From assembly GCA_947494145.1 (NCBI GenBank), contig CANLTZ010000013.1, positions 1 through 64,000 of the forward strand: a stretch of 64,000 nt of DNA, read 5' to 3'. Position 1 is the first letter of the stretch. Each line of letters starts with the position of its first letter. The position numbers were made by a program, and so were the translations under genes. The DNA is from an uncultured Jannaschia sp. (lineage in GTDB: Bacteria > Pseudomonadota > Alphaproteobacteria > Rhodobacterales > Rhodobacteraceae). The notes beneath the pieces were generated by a model. The model saw only the letters and a program-made list of their open reading frames with translations. It had not been told where the DNA came from and ran no database searches. Positions 35,926 to 45,158 of the stretch are shown here, in pieces.

Positions 35926-36720
35926 TCACGTGTCTAGGTCGAACGTGGCGAAGACGGGCGCATGGTCCGAGGGTTTGTCCCAACCGCGCACATGGCGCAG
36001 CACGCGGCTGGAATGCGCGGCATTGGCGATGTCGGGCGTGGCCCAGACATGGTCAAGCCGTCGGCCCTTGTCGGACGTGTCCCAACTTGGCGAGCGATAG
36101 GACCACCAAGAATAGAGATTGCCTTCGGGAATGTCTTTGCGGGTGATATCCACCCAGGCGCCCGCGTCCTGGGTCTTGCCTAGGGTTTCGACTTCGATGG
36201 GGGTGTGGCTGACCACCTTGAGAAGCTGTTTGTGCGACCAGACATCGTCTTCGCGCGGTGCGATGTTCAGATCCCCCACCAGGATGGATTTGGCAGGTTT
36301 GTCGGCGTGGAAGGTGTCGCGCATGGAGGCGAGGTAATCGAGCTTCTGGCCGAACTTGACGTTCTTTTCCCGGTCCGGGACATCGCCGCCCGCCGGGACG
36401 TAGAAATTGTGGATCGTCACGCCATTTTCCAGGCGGCCGGCAATGTGGCGTGCATGGCCCAGATCGGCATGATCGTCGGCGCCCGCTTCCTCCAACGGGA
36501 GCTTCGACAGGATGGCCACGCCGTTATAGCCCTTCTGCCCTCGTGCCACCCGCCATTTGTATCCCAACGCCTCGAATGCCTCGGTCGGGATTTTGTCCAC
36601 CGGGGATTTGCATTCCTGAAGGCACAGGATGTCCGGGGATTCCTCTGACATCAGGCGCGTCACAAGAGTTTCGCGCAGACGGACGGAGTTGATGTTCCAG
36701 GTGGCAAGGGTGAAGGGCAT
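35926..36720 (-). CDS. xthA: Exodeoxyribonuclease III
   Basis: 264 aa from ATG at 36720, the start that begins with the family motif. The endonuclease-exonuclease-phosphatase fold shows the key motifs ATWNINSVRLR, ILCLQECKSP, VGDLNIAP and the C-terminal SDHAPVFATF. It repairs abasic and 3'-blocked DNA ends. Longer leftward frames run upstream into a gap and are not supported by a start signal. A hairpin-repeat relative lies upstream, between this gene and the end of an MFS transporter. Confidence 0.94.
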   Translation of the reverse strand: MPFTLATWNINSVRLRETLVTRLMSEESPDILCLQECKSPVDKIPTEAFEALGYKWRVARGQKGYNGVAILSKLPLEEAGADDHADLGHARHIAGRLENGVTIHNFYVPAGGDVPDREKNVKFGQKLDYLASMRDTFHADKPAKSILVGDLNIAPREDDVWSHKQLLKVVSHTPIEVETLGKTQDAGAWVDITRKDIPEGNLYSWWSYRSPSWDTSDKGRRLDHVWATPDIANAAHSSRVLRHVRGWDKPSDHAPVFATFDLDT

Positions 36721-36789
36721 GGCGGGTCCCGCAGGTTTGAGGTTGCCCCCGTCTACATCGCGGGTGGGCGCGGTGCATGTGGTTTCTGG

Positions 36790-36860
36790 TGTGGGGGCTT
36801 TGCCCCAGTCTTCGCGCGGTGATGCCTTCTCCAAAAGTATTTTGGGCAAGATTAGGGGGG
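36790..36860 (+). repeat. Diverged copy of the hairpin plus 'tatttttg' repeat
   Basis: A gggggctttgcccc hairpin followed, after about 30 bases, by aaaagtattttgggcaagat, the same arrangement as the elements at 12635 and 23360 but diverged. It lies just after the stop of the leftward MFS transporter and upstream of the xthA start. It shows that the element is found at several places in this window and in different degrees of decay. Confidence 0.45.
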
Positions 36861-38054
36861 TCAGAGCCGCTCGATAGGGAGGCGTCGGGCAGCAAGTATC
36901 AGGGCAGCAAGGGCGATGACGCCGCCGATGGCATAGGTGCCCAGGACGGCGCGGATGTCTTCTTCGGGCATCAGGCCGATTTCCGTGGTGGAGGCAGCGG
37001 CGACCCACAGCGTTGCAGCGAAAAGCACGCGGCCCGCCAGACTTTGCAACGAAAGATAGGTGGCGCGGCTGTCATCGGCCAGAAGCGGTTGGATCCGGGC
37101 CAGAAGGAAGGGCCGCGCCAATGCATCGGGGACCATGCGCGCCAGAAGCAGCAGGATGGCCAGGGGGCCCGTTGCGATGGCCAGGGCCCCGGGCAGGGCG
37201 ACTTGCAGCGCGAAGGCCGAAAGCAGGATGGCCGTCAGGCCGATTGCGCTGCGCAGGCGCGGGGCGAAGATGGACACCAGGAGGGAGAGGGACATCATCG
37301 CGGCGGTGACCCCGCCCGCCACCAGGGGCGCTTCGGACGCGAAGGGTGTGTCGGCCAGGGCCTGCAGGATGAAGGGTTGGCCGAAGACGAAGGGGGTGTG
37401 ACTGAACGCGTACATCAACGTCGCCAGCGCCAGCAGCCAGGTCAGCACCGGATTCGTCAGCGCCGCTTTCAGCGTGGCAAGGCGCAGATGGGGCGCGGTT
37501 TCGCGGCGGCGGGGCGGGTCGCGGAAGGCCCAGGCAAGCGGGACCAGCAGGGCAAAGGCCAGGGCGGATGCGATATAGGGAAAGCTGAGGTCGAAGCGCG
37601 CCAGAATCCCGCCGGTGATGGCCGACAGGGCCAAGGCGGCGAAGCCTGCGCGCCAAGCGCGGAGTTCCTGGCGCTCGATCTCGCCCTCGCGGTCTTCGGC
37701 GGCGAGCGATTCGTAAAGCAGCGCGCTGTCGGTGCCGGAAGCAAAGGCCGCCTGGGCGCCCAGCAGCAGTTGCGCGGCGGCGAACCACACGAAATCGCCG
37801 CCCACGGCCTGCATCGTCGCCGTGGCGAAGCCCGCGGTGGCGGAGATGATTAGCGTGCGGCGGCGGCCCCATTGGTCCGACAGCCAGCCCGACGGCACTT
37901 CCAACACGGTCGTGGCCACATCGTAGATCGCATACATCAGGATGGCTTCGGCGGCCGAAAGCTCAGCTTGGATATAGAGAAACCAAGCCGCCTGCCAGAA
38001 GATCAGACCAGACAGGAACTTGTACCAGGGGAAAAGGGTGATGTTGCGGTTCAC
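36861..38054 (-). CDS. MFS transporter
   Basis: 397 aa with about 12 hydrophobic segments; the first is near residues 10-30. The conserved loop-2 motif appears as GWLSDQWGRRRTLI. The family role is secondary transport, often drug or metabolite efflux; the substrate is unknown. The start is GTG at 38054, with no strong ribosome site and only 10 bases after the end of the DUF2461 gene upstream, which suggests coupled translation. It is the first of two unrelated MFS genes in this region, the other at 38777 being on the opposite strand. Confidence 0.85.
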   Translation of the reverse strand: MNRNITLFPWYKFLSGLIFWQAAWFLYIQAELSAAEAILMYAIYDVATTVLEVPSGWLSDQWGRRRTLIISATAGFATATMQAVGGDFVWFAAAQLLLGAQAAFASGTDSALLYESLAAEDREGEIERQELRAWRAGFAALALSAITGGILARFDLSFPYIASALAFALLVPLAWAFRDPPRRRETAPHLRLATLKAALTNPVLTWLLALATLMYAFSHTPFVFGQPFILQALADTPFASEAPLVAGGVTAAMMSLSLLVSIFAPRLRSAIGLTAILLSAFALQVALPGALAIATGPLAILLLLARMVPDALARPFLLARIQPLLADDSRATYLSLQSLAGRVLFAATLWVAAASTTEIGLMPEEDIRAVLGTYAIGGVIALAALILAARRLPIERL

Positions 38055-38064
38055 GGTGGCGGGG

Positions 38065-38724
38065 TCAAAGACGCTCTGCCAGGAAGCTGCGGAAGGGCAG
38101 CAGGCGTTCGGTGCAATCGGTCAGGGCCGCCACCAGGCCGTCGCCCGTGTCTCGCCAGCCCGCGGGCAGGTCAACGCCAAGGGCGAGGGACTTGCGCTTG
38201 AGCAAGCCGCCCTGGGGGTGGTCCGCGTCATAGGGCTTGGGCACCCGTTTCAACGGCGGCGGCCCGATCCTGATGATGCGCGCCCCGCTCGCCTCGATGA
38301 TATCAGAGAGTGGCGCGCCCCATGCGTCGACCATGGCGCGATAGCGGATCAGGGCCTCTTTGTCGAAGCCGGGGGTGCCGCAGCCGAAGGTGGTGCTGTC
38401 GGGCTCAATCCCGAAATAGAAGCTGGGGGCCAGATCGTCGGCGTCGGCACTGGCCCAAAGCAGCGCCAGATGCGTCTTGTAGGGCGACTTATCCTTGGAA
38501 AAGCGCACGTCGCGGTGGATGCGGAATAGTTTCGCCGTGTGGGGTGCGCCGGTCATGCGGCTGATCTCCTCGGCCATGATCTCGCCCAGCAATTTGGCGG
38601 GGGCTTCTACATCGGCTTTCCACTTGGCTTTGCGCGGCTCGAACCAATCCTTGGTGTTGTTCTGGGCCAGCTCGCGGCAGAAGGCCTGCGTGCGGTCCAG
38701 GAAGTCGGTGAAGCCGTCGGACAT
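38065..38724 (-). CDS. DUF2461 family protein (TIGR02453)
   Basis: 219 aa. TIGR02453/DUF2461 pattern: FTDFLDRTQAFCRELAQNNTKDWFE near the N-terminus, then RIHRDVRFSKDKSPYKTHL and YFGIEPD. The family function is unknown. Its TGA is 10 bases from the GTG of the MFS gene, so both are in one transcription unit. The ATG at 38724 is the plausible start; no signal peptide is seen. Confidence 0.85.
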   Translation of the reverse strand: MSDGFTDFLDRTQAFCRELAQNNTKDWFEPRKAKWKADVEAPAKLLGEIMAEEISRMTGAPHTAKLFRIHRDVRFSKDKSPYKTHLALLWASADADDLAPSFYFGIEPDSTTFGCGTPGFDKEALIRYRAMVDAWGAPLSDIIEASGARIIRIGPPPLKRVPKPYDADHPQGGLLKRKSLALGVDLPAGWRDTGDGLVAALTDCTERLLPFRSFLAERL

Positions 38725-38776
38725 GGGTCTTGCCTTCGCATCGAGTCGCCCGGCAAGCTACCGCAGGAGGTTCCCC

Positions 38777-40051
38777 ATGTCCCTGTCTCTTGTCCGGTCG
38801 AACCGGAACTTTCGCTGGCTCATGTCGGCCAGCGCGGTCAGCAACCTGGGCGATGGGGTGTCGGCGGTGGCCTTTCCTTGGCTTGCTTCGCTAGTCACGC
38901 GGGACCCGGTGCTGATTTCGCTGGTGGCCGTGGCGGGACGCGCGCCTTGGTTTCTGCTGGCGCTGCCTGCGGGGGTCTGGACCGATCGGGTGGACCGGCG
39001 GGCATTGATGGTGCGGACAGACCTGTTCCGCTGCCTGCTGACCCTGGGCATCGTGGCGTTGGTGATCGCGGCGCCCCCGCCGGTGGAAGACCCCACCGTG
39101 ATGATTGCCGCGCTGGCCGCGGTGGCTTTTCTGCTGGGCGCGGCGGAGGTGCTGCGCGACAACGCCGCCCAGACCGTGCTGCCCGCCGTGGTGAAGGGCC
39201 CCGAGCTTGAGGCCGCCAATGGCCAGCTTTGGTCGGTGGAGCGGGTCATGGGCGCCTTCGTGGGTCCGCCGCTGGCCGGGCTGCTGATTGCACTGGCGCT
39301 GCCGGTGCCCTTTGCCTTCGACGCGCTGACCTTTGCCGCGGCGGCTGCGCTTATCTGGCTGATGGTCATCCCGGCCCGCGTTGCCCCTCCGCGCGTCGGT
39401 TTCTGGGTCGAACTACGCGCCGGGCTCGCCTGGATATGGGGGCATGTGATGATCTGGCGCCTGGCGATCCTGCTGGGCTGCATCAACGCGGTGGCCATGG
39501 CGTCGCTGACGATGCTGGTTCTGTTCAGCCAAGAGGTTTTGGGCCTGGGCGCATTGGGCTTCGGCATCTTGCTGACCTGCGGCGCGGCTGGCGGGGTGCT
39601 GGGCGGGCTGGTCGCGCCGCGTGTGGCTTCATGTCTGGGCGCGACGCGCAGCCTGTGGGTCGCGCTGGTGCTGCTGACCTGCTGCTACGCGCTGATCGGG
39701 GTGGCGGGGGCGGCCTGGGTCGTGGCCCTGGCGCTGTTTCTTGAGGCCTGCGGCGGGATGCTTTGGAACGTGGTCACGGTGAGCTTCCGGCAACGGACGA
39801 TCCCCGATGCGCTGCTGGGTCGGGTCAATAGCGTCTATCGCTTCTTCGGCTGGGGGATGATGCCCCTGGGCGCCTTGGCCGGTGGCTTTGCCATGGCATG
39901 GTTGGAGCCGTCTTTGGGGCGAGAAGCCGCGTTGCGCGCGCCCTATTTGGGCGGGGCGGGCATCATGGTGATGCTAGGGGTGGTCGCGGTGCTGGCGTTG
40001 CGGTTGCCGGGGGGGGCGTCGGGTTTGAAGGCGCGCTTTCGCGGGGGTTGA
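38777..40051 (+). CDS. MFS transporter (enterobactin-exporter-like EntS/MFS_3 type)
   Basis: 424 aa from ATG at 38777, right after a strong GCAGGAGG ribosome site. About 12 hydrophobic segments; the N-terminal SNRNFRWLMSASAVSNLGDGVSAVAFPWL and GVWTDRVDRRALMV fit the MFS_3 family that includes EntS. The centre AANGQLWSVERVMGAFVGPPLAGLL is a family hallmark. Export substrate is not inferable. It is divergent from the DUF2461 gene. Confidence 0.88.
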   Translation: MSLSLVRSNRNFRWLMSASAVSNLGDGVSAVAFPWLASLVTRDPVLISLVAVAGRAPWFLLALPAGVWTDRVDRRALMVRTDLFRCLLTLGIVALVIAAPPPVEDPTVMIAALAAVAFLLGAAEVLRDNAAQTVLPAVVKGPELEAANGQLWSVERVMGAFVGPPLAGLLIALALPVPFAFDALTFAAAAALIWLMVIPARVAPPRVGFWVELRAGLAWIWGHVMIWRLAILLGCINAVAMASLTMLVLFSQEVLGLGALGFGILLTCGAAGGVLGGLVAPRVASCLGATRSLWVALVLLTCCYALIGVAGAAWVVALALFLEACGGMLWNVVTVSFRQRTIPDALLGRVNSVYRFFGWGMMPLGALAGGFAMAWLEPSLGREAALRAPYLGGAGIMVMLGVVAVLALRLPGGASGLKARFRGG

Positions 40052-40224
40052 GTGGTTGCGCTTCCGTCGTTCGTCGAACTCGTATTTTGTGAACGTCTGT
40101 CTTCAGGGCCTTTCTGTCCGGGCGCAAGCGGGTCCATTGACGGGCTGGGGGCGGCCCGGTGCCTTTTGGGCTTGAGTTCGGTCCAGGGCGCAGCGGGGAT
40201 GTCGCCGTCACGGATTCTGGTCTT

Positions 40225-40629
40225 TCACTGCACGTCACCGGTGGAGGCCGCTGCAACGGTATCCTGGCTGAAGACGTTCACCCACGCCCCGCCGTGATTG
40301 CGCCAGATGGAGGAGACATACATGACTTCAGGTATATCGCCCGCAGCACGCCGAAACGTGGCGCGGTAAGATAGCAGCGCGAAGCCTGGGCCAAGGGCGC
40401 GGGCATGCGGGTCTGTTAGGTCATAGTCGTGGATCGTTGGGCCACCCGCCAGTTGCGCGACATGATCGTCGCGACCTGCAAAGCCATCGGAATAGACGCC
40501 CAGGAAGTCGGGTGCCAAGGCGGCCTGATCGGCTTGGGCGTCGCCGTTGCGCAAAGCGTCCCACACCGATCGTTCCAACCGCAACAAGGTGTCGCAAAGG
40601 GCCGTATCGGTCGGATCAAGCTTGGACAT
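40225..40629 (-). CDS. Nuclear transport factor 2-like (DUF4440/SnoaL-fold) protein
   Basis: 134 aa from ATG at 40629, preceded by GGGGGGAAGAC. The predicted cone-shaped NTF2-like fold is suggested by LLRLERSVWDALRNGDAQADQAALAPDFLGVYSDGFAGRDD and the C-terminal SSIWRNHGGAWVNVFSQDT. Function unknown. A strong hairpin with a T-run separates it from the response regulator gene upstream, so it probably has its own promoter between that terminator and its start or is read through weakly. Confidence 0.75.
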   Translation of the reverse strand: MSKLDPTDTALCDTLLRLERSVWDALRNGDAQADQAALAPDFLGVYSDGFAGRDDHVAQLAGGPTIHDYDLTDPHARALGPGFALLSYRATFRRAAGDIPEVMYVSSIWRNHGGAWVNVFSQDTVAAASTGDVQ

Positions 40630-40650
40630 GTCTTCCCCCCAAGCCGCAAC

Positions 40651-40680
40651 AAAAAATGGGCCGGACGCATGCGCCCGGCC
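40651..40680 (-). terminator. Rho-independent terminator after the response regulator gene
   Basis: On the minus strand, the stem ggccgg-gcgcatgcgt-ccggcc (40659-40680) is followed directly by CATTTTTTG (T-run at 40651-40656). Stem length, GC content and T-run are as expected for intrinsic termination. It is about 130 bases after the stop of the OmpR-type regulator and just ahead of the DUF4440-like gene. Confidence 0.8.
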
Positions 40681-40813
40681 AAGTCCAACAGGGAGGTTTG
40701 CATCCCTAGTCACCGGGGATGCGGCGGTATCCTTAATCTATGTCTCGAAATTCGTTAACGTAAGGTTAATTTCGAGATCGGCGGCGGATTGGCTGCAAGC
40801 CGTGACACCTTCG

Positions 40814-41500
40814 TCACGCCATGAGCCGATAGCCGCCGGACTCGGTCACAAGAAGGCGCGCATTTGACGGATCTGGCTCAATCTTTTGGCGCAGACGGTA
40901 AATATGCGTCTCTAACGTGTGGGTGGTGACACCCGCATTATAGCCCCAGACCTCATGCAGCAGCACGTCGCGCGCCACCGTCCCGTCATTGGAGCGGTAG
41001 AGGAATTTAAGGATGTTGGTCTCTTTCTCCGTGAGGCGGATTTTCTTGTCCTCCTCGGTGACCAGCATCTTGTGAGCGGGTTTGAACGTGTAGGGCCCAA
41101 GCGTGAAGACGGCGTCCTCCGATTGCTCATGGGTGCGCAACTGGCTGCGGATGCGGGCGAGCAGAACCGGGAACTTGAAGGGCTTAGGGATGTAGTCGTT
41201 GGCACCGGCATCCAGACCCAAGATCGTGTCCGCATCGGTGTCATGGCCCGTCAGCATCACGATGGGGCATTTCACGCCCTGCTTGCGCATCAGGCGGCAC
41301 AATTCCCGCCCATCGGTGTCCGGCAGACCCACATCGAGCACGATCAAATCATAGAGCTGTTCTTTCGCGCGGCTCATGCCCGTCGCGCCTGAATCGGCTT
41401 CGAAGACGTCGAAGTCTTCCGTCATCACAAGTTGTTCGGCGAGTGCGTCACGCAGATCGTCGTCATCATCAACAAGTAGGATTTTCTTAAGGTTGGCCAT
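40814..41500 (-). CDS. OmpR/PhoB-type response regulator
   Basis: 228 aa. Receiver domain (residues 1-120) with phospho-accepting Asp in LIVLDVGLPDTDGREL and switch region through PKPFKFPVLLARI. A winged-helix output domain follows (LTEKETNILKFLYRSNDGTVARDVLLHEVWGYN and THTLETHIYRLRQKIEPD). No histidine kinase gene is adjacent, so it appears to be an orphan in the local map. Target genes are unknown. The transcript is ended by the terminator at 40651-40680. Confidence 0.92.
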   Translation of the reverse strand: MANLKKILLVDDDDDLRDALAEQLVMTEDFDVFEADSGATGMSRAKEQLYDLIVLDVGLPDTDGRELCRLMRKQGVKCPIVMLTGHDTDADTILGLDAGANDYIPKPFKFPVLLARIRSQLRTHEQSEDAVFTLGPYTFKPAHKMLVTEEDKKIRLTEKETNILKFLYRSNDGTVARDVLLHEVWGYNAGVTTHTLETHIYRLRQKIEPDPSNARLLVTESGGYRLMA

Positions 41501-41665
41501 TGCGGTGCCTCGTCTCTTCCGTCGACCATATTGGTGCCCGGTGACGCATCGTCAGGGAAGACTTCGCCTGTCGGCTCACGACGACGTGTCGCCAAGGGCG
41601 GGTTTGTTTCATAGATGAAGGGGGGAAGACGCGCTCTGCCGCCGATTTGTTACAGGGGAACACAT

Positions 41666-42712
41666 GTGTCGCTAAGTCCCGGACCTTCGGAACTGGTCGC
41701 GCGAGCGCGTGCGGACCTGCGTGTGGGCCTGCCTGTGGCGGTGGGCGACGTGGTGCTGGCCTCGGCGGAAACCGTGGGCGCCGCGCGTTTGGCAGGGCTG
41801 CGAGACGGCGGTGATCTGGTGCTGGCGATCAGCGGTCGCCGGGCCGAAACGCTCAAGGCCCGCGCCTATGACGGCGACGTGGCCCGCATTGCAGTGCCAG
41901 CGGGGGCCGATCTGGCTTGGATACGCGCTGTGTCTGACCCCGCCGATGACTTGCGGCATGCCATGAAAGGCCCGTTCCGCACCTTGCGGGACGGCGCTGC
42001 CGGACCCTGGCGCGTTGGGGTGGATCTCGCGAAGTCGGCGCAATTGCTACCCGCCGTTCTGGGCACCCGGATGCCGGTGCCACCCGGCATTACCCATCTG
42101 TCGCCCGACATGGTCGTGACGCCTGACCCTGTGCCATCGGAGGTGTCGGCGGCCCGCGTGCCCCTTGCCGTCCATCGGGCGGGCCGCGTCCACGTGTTCC
42201 GCGAGGGCGATGGCGGGGAGGAGCATTATGCTATCGAGATAGGCGCCGTGGACCGCGCGGCGCCGGTGCTGGTCCGCCTACATTCGGCCTGTTTCACAGG
42301 CGATGTGCTGGGTTCACTGAAATGCGATTGCGGCCCGCAACTGCACGCCGCCATGGAGGCGATGGCCCAGTCGGGTGGTATCCTGCTTTACCTCAACCAA
42401 GAGGGTCGGGGGATCGGGCTTGCCAACAAGATGCGCGCCTATGATTTGCAGGATCAGGGGTTCGACACTGTCGAAGCAAACCACCGCCTGGGCTTCGAAG
42501 ATGATGAGCGGGATTTCCGATTGGGGGCCGGTCTGTTGCAGCGCCTGGGCGTGGATACGGTGCGCTTGATGACGAACAATCCGCGCAAGCTTGCCATGAT
42601 GGAAAAGCACGGTGTGAAGGTGGCGGCGCGCGTGCCGCTTCATGTGGGGCGCGGTGCCGAGAACGCGGCATATCTGGACGTGAAACGTGCCAAGTCTGGG
42701 CATCTAGAGTGA
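41666..42712 (+). CDS. ribA: GTP cyclohydrolase II
   Basis: 348 aa from GTG at 41666, preceded by AGGGGA. The enzyme domain is C-terminal: zinc-binding CFTGDVLGSLKCDCGPQL near residues 205-222, then LLYLNQEGRGIGLANKMRAYDLQDQG. It converts GTP to the first riboflavin precursor. An N-terminal extension of about 150 residues replaces the DHBP synthase seen in fused RibBA proteins; it looks like a decayed or unrelated domain and is common in this group. It precedes an L,D-transpeptidase gene, with about 130 bases between. Confidence 0.93.
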   Translation: MSLSPGPSELVARARADLRVGLPVAVGDVVLASAETVGAARLAGLRDGGDLVLAISGRRAETLKARAYDGDVARIAVPAGADLAWIRAVSDPADDLRHAMKGPFRTLRDGAAGPWRVGVDLAKSAQLLPAVLGTRMPVPPGITHLSPDMVVTPDPVPSEVSAARVPLAVHRAGRVHVFREGDGGEEHYAIEIGAVDRAAPVLVRLHSACFTGDVLGSLKCDCGPQLHAAMEAMAQSGGILLYLNQEGRGIGLANKMRAYDLQDQGFDTVEANHRLGFEDDERDFRLGAGLLQRLGVDTVRLMTNNPRKLAMMEKHGVKVAARVPLHVGRGAENAAYLDVKRAKSGHLE

Positions 42713-42842
42713 CCGGGGCGGGACCCAGGCATTGCCTGGCCGCTGCGCGCCTGGATGCAGGCCCATGCGGAGGCCGTCGGCGGCGCGTCTTTGTCGTGGA
42801 CGCGTGCAATCGGGCCAAGCTGGCCAACGGGCGGTGCGGGCT

Positions 42843-43343
42843 GTGACACCCCATGATCTTGTCGTGACGCCCATGGGGGTGCGATTTCGGGGGCGGCTCT
42901 TCCCTTGCACTTTGGGCCGCGGCGGGATCGTTTCTGACAAGCGCGAAGGGGATGGCGGAACGCCAGCTGGGGTGCATCGCATCGTTGGCATGCTCTACCG
43001 GCCCGACCGCATGGGGCGGCCTGCTGATTGGGCCGTCCCGATCCGTCCCGGCGATCTGTGGTGCGATGCGTCAGGCCACGAGGACTACAATTTGATGGTC
43101 CGTGCCCCCTTCGCCGCATCCGCCGAGGTGCTGCGCCGGGCCGATCCGCTTTATGATCTGGTCATCCTGACGGACTGGAACTGGCCGCATGCTGAGGTAG
43201 GCCGGGGCAGCGCTATCTTCCTGCACCGCTGGCGGCGACCGGGCTATTCGACCGAGGGCTGCGTCGGGTTTGACCCGCATCATCTGCGCTGGATTGCCGG
43301 CAAGATCAGCTATGAGACGCAGTTGATCGTGCCAAGGCCCTGA
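42843..43343 (+). CDS. L,D-transpeptidase family protein (YkuD domain)
   Basis: 166 aa from GTG at 42843; other starts (GTG earlier in the frame or the ATG ten codons later) are possible. The YkuD-type signature is the late HRWRRPGYSTEGCVGFDP, containing the His and catalytic Cys (GC) used in cross-linking peptidoglycan or attaching proteins to it. The N-terminal VVTPMGVRFRGRLFPCTLGRGG and KREGDGGTPAG follow the short DUF-type L,D-transpeptidases of alphaproteobacteria. No clear signal peptide, so location is uncertain. Confidence 0.8.
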   Translation: MTPHDLVVTPMGVRFRGRLFPCTLGRGGIVSDKREGDGGTPAGVHRIVGMLYRPDRMGRPADWAVPIRPGDLWCDASGHEDYNLMVRAPFAASAEVLRRADPLYDLVILTDWNWPHAEVGRGSAIFLHRWRRPGYSTEGCVGFDPHHLRWIAGKISYETQLIVPRP

Positions 43344-43411
43344 GGTCTGGTTTCAGTCACAGGTCATGAAGGTGCCGGGCTGCGCGTGGCGTCAGGCCCA
43401 CCGACGGCAAC

Positions 43412-44071
43412 TCAAGTGGCCTGCGGCACACGCTCTCCAAAGATGGCGGACCCCACGCGGATATGGGTGGCACCGAAGGCGATGGCTTCCTCGAAATCGG
43501 CGGACATGCCCATGGACAGCCCGGTGAGGCCGTTGCGTGCGGCGATCTTGGCCAAGAGCGCGAAGTGCAGCGATGGGGTGTCTTCTACGGGCGGGATGCA
43601 CATGAGGCCCATGATGGGCAAGTCCATGGCACGGGCCTCGCGGATGAAAGTATCGGCCTCGGACGGCGGGATGCCCGCTTTCTGGTCTTCCTCGCCTGTG
43701 TTGATCTGAATGAAGAGGTCCGGGCAGCGCCCGATCTCTTGCGCCATATCCGCCAGACGGCGCGCGAGCTTGGGGCGGTCAAGGGAGTGGATGGCGTGGA
43801 ACAATTCCATCGCAGAGCGGGCCTTGTTGGACTGGAGGGGCCCCAGAAGGTGCAGTTCGACGCCCTGATAGATGTCCATCCAGGCAGGCCACTTGCCCTG
43901 CGCTTCCTGGACGCGATTTTCACCGAAGATCCTGTGCCCGGCCTTCAGTACGGCTTCGACGCGGTCGGGCGGCTGTACCTTCGAGACGGCAATGAGCGTG
44001 ACTTCCGCCGGTGAGCGATCAGCGGCGGCGCAGGCCTGGGCGACGCGGTCTTGGATATCGGGCAAAGGCAT
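43412..44071 (-). CDS. YggS family PLP-dependent enzyme (PLP homeostasis)
   Basis: 219 aa TIM-barrel protein with the PLP lysine in LIAVSKVQPPDRV near residue 30, then FGENRVQEAQGKW, ELHLLGPLQSNK, IQINTGEEDQKAG and GLSMGMSADFEEAIAFGATHIRVGSAIFGER. These are the YggS/PROSC hallmarks. It buffers free pyridoxal phosphate. The gene is leftward and separated from the porin by a strong terminator. Confidence 0.94.
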   Translation of the reverse strand: MPLPDIQDRVAQACAAADRSPAEVTLIAVSKVQPPDRVEAVLKAGHRIFGENRVQEAQGKWPAWMDIYQGVELHLLGPLQSNKARSAMELFHAIHSLDRPKLARRLADMAQEIGRCPDLFIQINTGEEDQKAGIPPSEADTFIREARAMDLPIMGLMCIPPVEDTPSLHFALLAKIAARNGLTGLSMGMSADFEEAIAFGATHIRVGSAIFGERVPQAT

Positions 44072-44107
44072 GGGCTGGCTCCGGTAAGGCTGGAATGCGA
44101 CGGTGCC

Positions 44108-44140
44108 AAAAAGAAAAGAGCGGGCGCAAGGCCCGCTCTT
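44108..44140 (-). terminator. Rho-independent terminator of the porin gene
   Basis: A perfect ten-base stem AAGAGCGGGC with GCCCGCTCTT (44116-44125 and 44131-44140), a five-base loop, and the minus-strand T-rich tail TTCTTTTT at 44108-44115. It lies just after the leftward porin stop and upstream of yggS. The strength fits a highly expressed porin gene. Confidence 0.88.
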
Positions 44141-44162
44141 TCCGAAAACTGATCCGGTGGGA

Positions 44163-45158
44163 TCAGAAGTTCATGCGCAGACCGAACGAGAACTGGTCGA
44201 TGTCGCCGAAGGGCGTGTCGCTGTAACCGTAACCGGCCTGGATAGCAGCACCGCCACCCAAGTCGTAGCCAGCAGACAGACCGATGCCTTCGAAGTCACC
44301 GAGATCGGTGTCGAACTCACCGTAGTTGGCCGACAGCGAGATCGGGCCGGTCGTGTAACCAACGCCGACGCCGTAGTGGCTGTCGAAGTCAGCGACTGCA
44401 AACCCGAGGTCGTCAACATCGACGAACGTATCGTCGAAGTCCGTGTACTGGGCACCGATGGTGAAACCGTTGGCCAGTGATGCGTTGACCGAGACACCAA
44501 ATGCCTCCGCGTCGTCACCTTCCTGGTAGGCTAGGCCGATGTTGAACGTCACACCGTTGAAGTCGCCGTTGTAGCGGCCACCAACACCCCAAATTTCGTC
44601 GCCGTCGCCATCATCTTCCTGCTCCAGCGAGAAAGCGATGCCGAACTGTCCGAAGGAGTAATCATAGCGCAGGATCTGGCCGTCGCCTTCGAGACCGTCA
44701 AGAATGCCGTTGCCGTTGTAGCCAAAATGCGACGTTTCGTCGTCAGCCAGCGAGCCACCATTGAAGGTAACTTCCGTCAGGGCCCAGTCGAGCGCGCCGT
44801 CGGTATCACCCATGGTGATCGTACCGAAGCCACCGGACAAGAACAGCGTTTCGCCACCCTGGTCGCTTGGATCGAAGGCGTCGCCATCATCAGACTCGTC
44901 GAGGTCGATCGTAGCGCCGAAGGTCAGGCCGCCATCGGTGACGCCGGACATGGTGAAGGTCACGTCGATGTCCGTGAAGAACTGGACTTCGCCGTTATCT
45001 TCTTCTGCGTCAAAACCGTCACCGAACCCGTCAGGCGTCAAAGTGATCTCGTCAATCAGGAAGATACCCATTTCGGCGTTGCCCGAGATGGTGATGTCGG
45101 CCGCTGCTGCGCCCGTGAAGGCAACCAGCGCGGTCGAAGCGAAGAGAACTTTTTTCAT
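44163..45158 (-). CDS. Outer-membrane porin (Rhodobacteraceae type)
   Basis: 331 aa from ATG at 45158, after AGGGAAAACT. The signal peptide MKKVLFASTALVAFTGAAA is followed by ADITISGNAEMGI, and the protein ends with aromatic beta-strands and Phe (QFSFGLRMNF), the outer-membrane assembly signal. The mature barrel is very acidic, with many Asp/Asn-Gly turns (DESDDGDAFDPSDQG; DEDDGDGDEIWG-like loops). This fits general porins of marine relatives and diffusion of small solutes. A longer upstream frame lacks a signal peptide and was rejected. Confidence 0.93.
   Translation of the reverse strand: MKKVLFASTALVAFTGAAAADITISGNAEMGIFLIDEITLTPDGFGDGFDAEEDNGEVQFFTDIDVTFTMSGVTDGGLTFGATIDLDESDDGDAFDPSDQGGETLFLSGGFGTITMGDTDGALDWALTEVTFNGGSLADDETSHFGYNGNGILDGLEGDGQILRYDYSFGQFGIAFSLEQEDDGDGDEIWGVGGRYNGDFNGVTFNIGLAYQEGDDAEAFGVSVNASLANGFTIGAQYTDFDDTFVDVDDLGFAVADFDSHYGVGVGYTTGPISLSANYGEFDTDLGDFEGIGLSAGYDLGGGAAIQAGYGYSDTPFGDIDQFSFGLRMNF

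Noticed and set aside
44163-45158. Porin read as a calcium-binding or adhesin protein because of many acidic repeats
   Set aside because: The signal peptide, the ADITISG mature start and the terminal aromatic Phe strand are those of outer-membrane porins; acidic loops are common in marine relatives.
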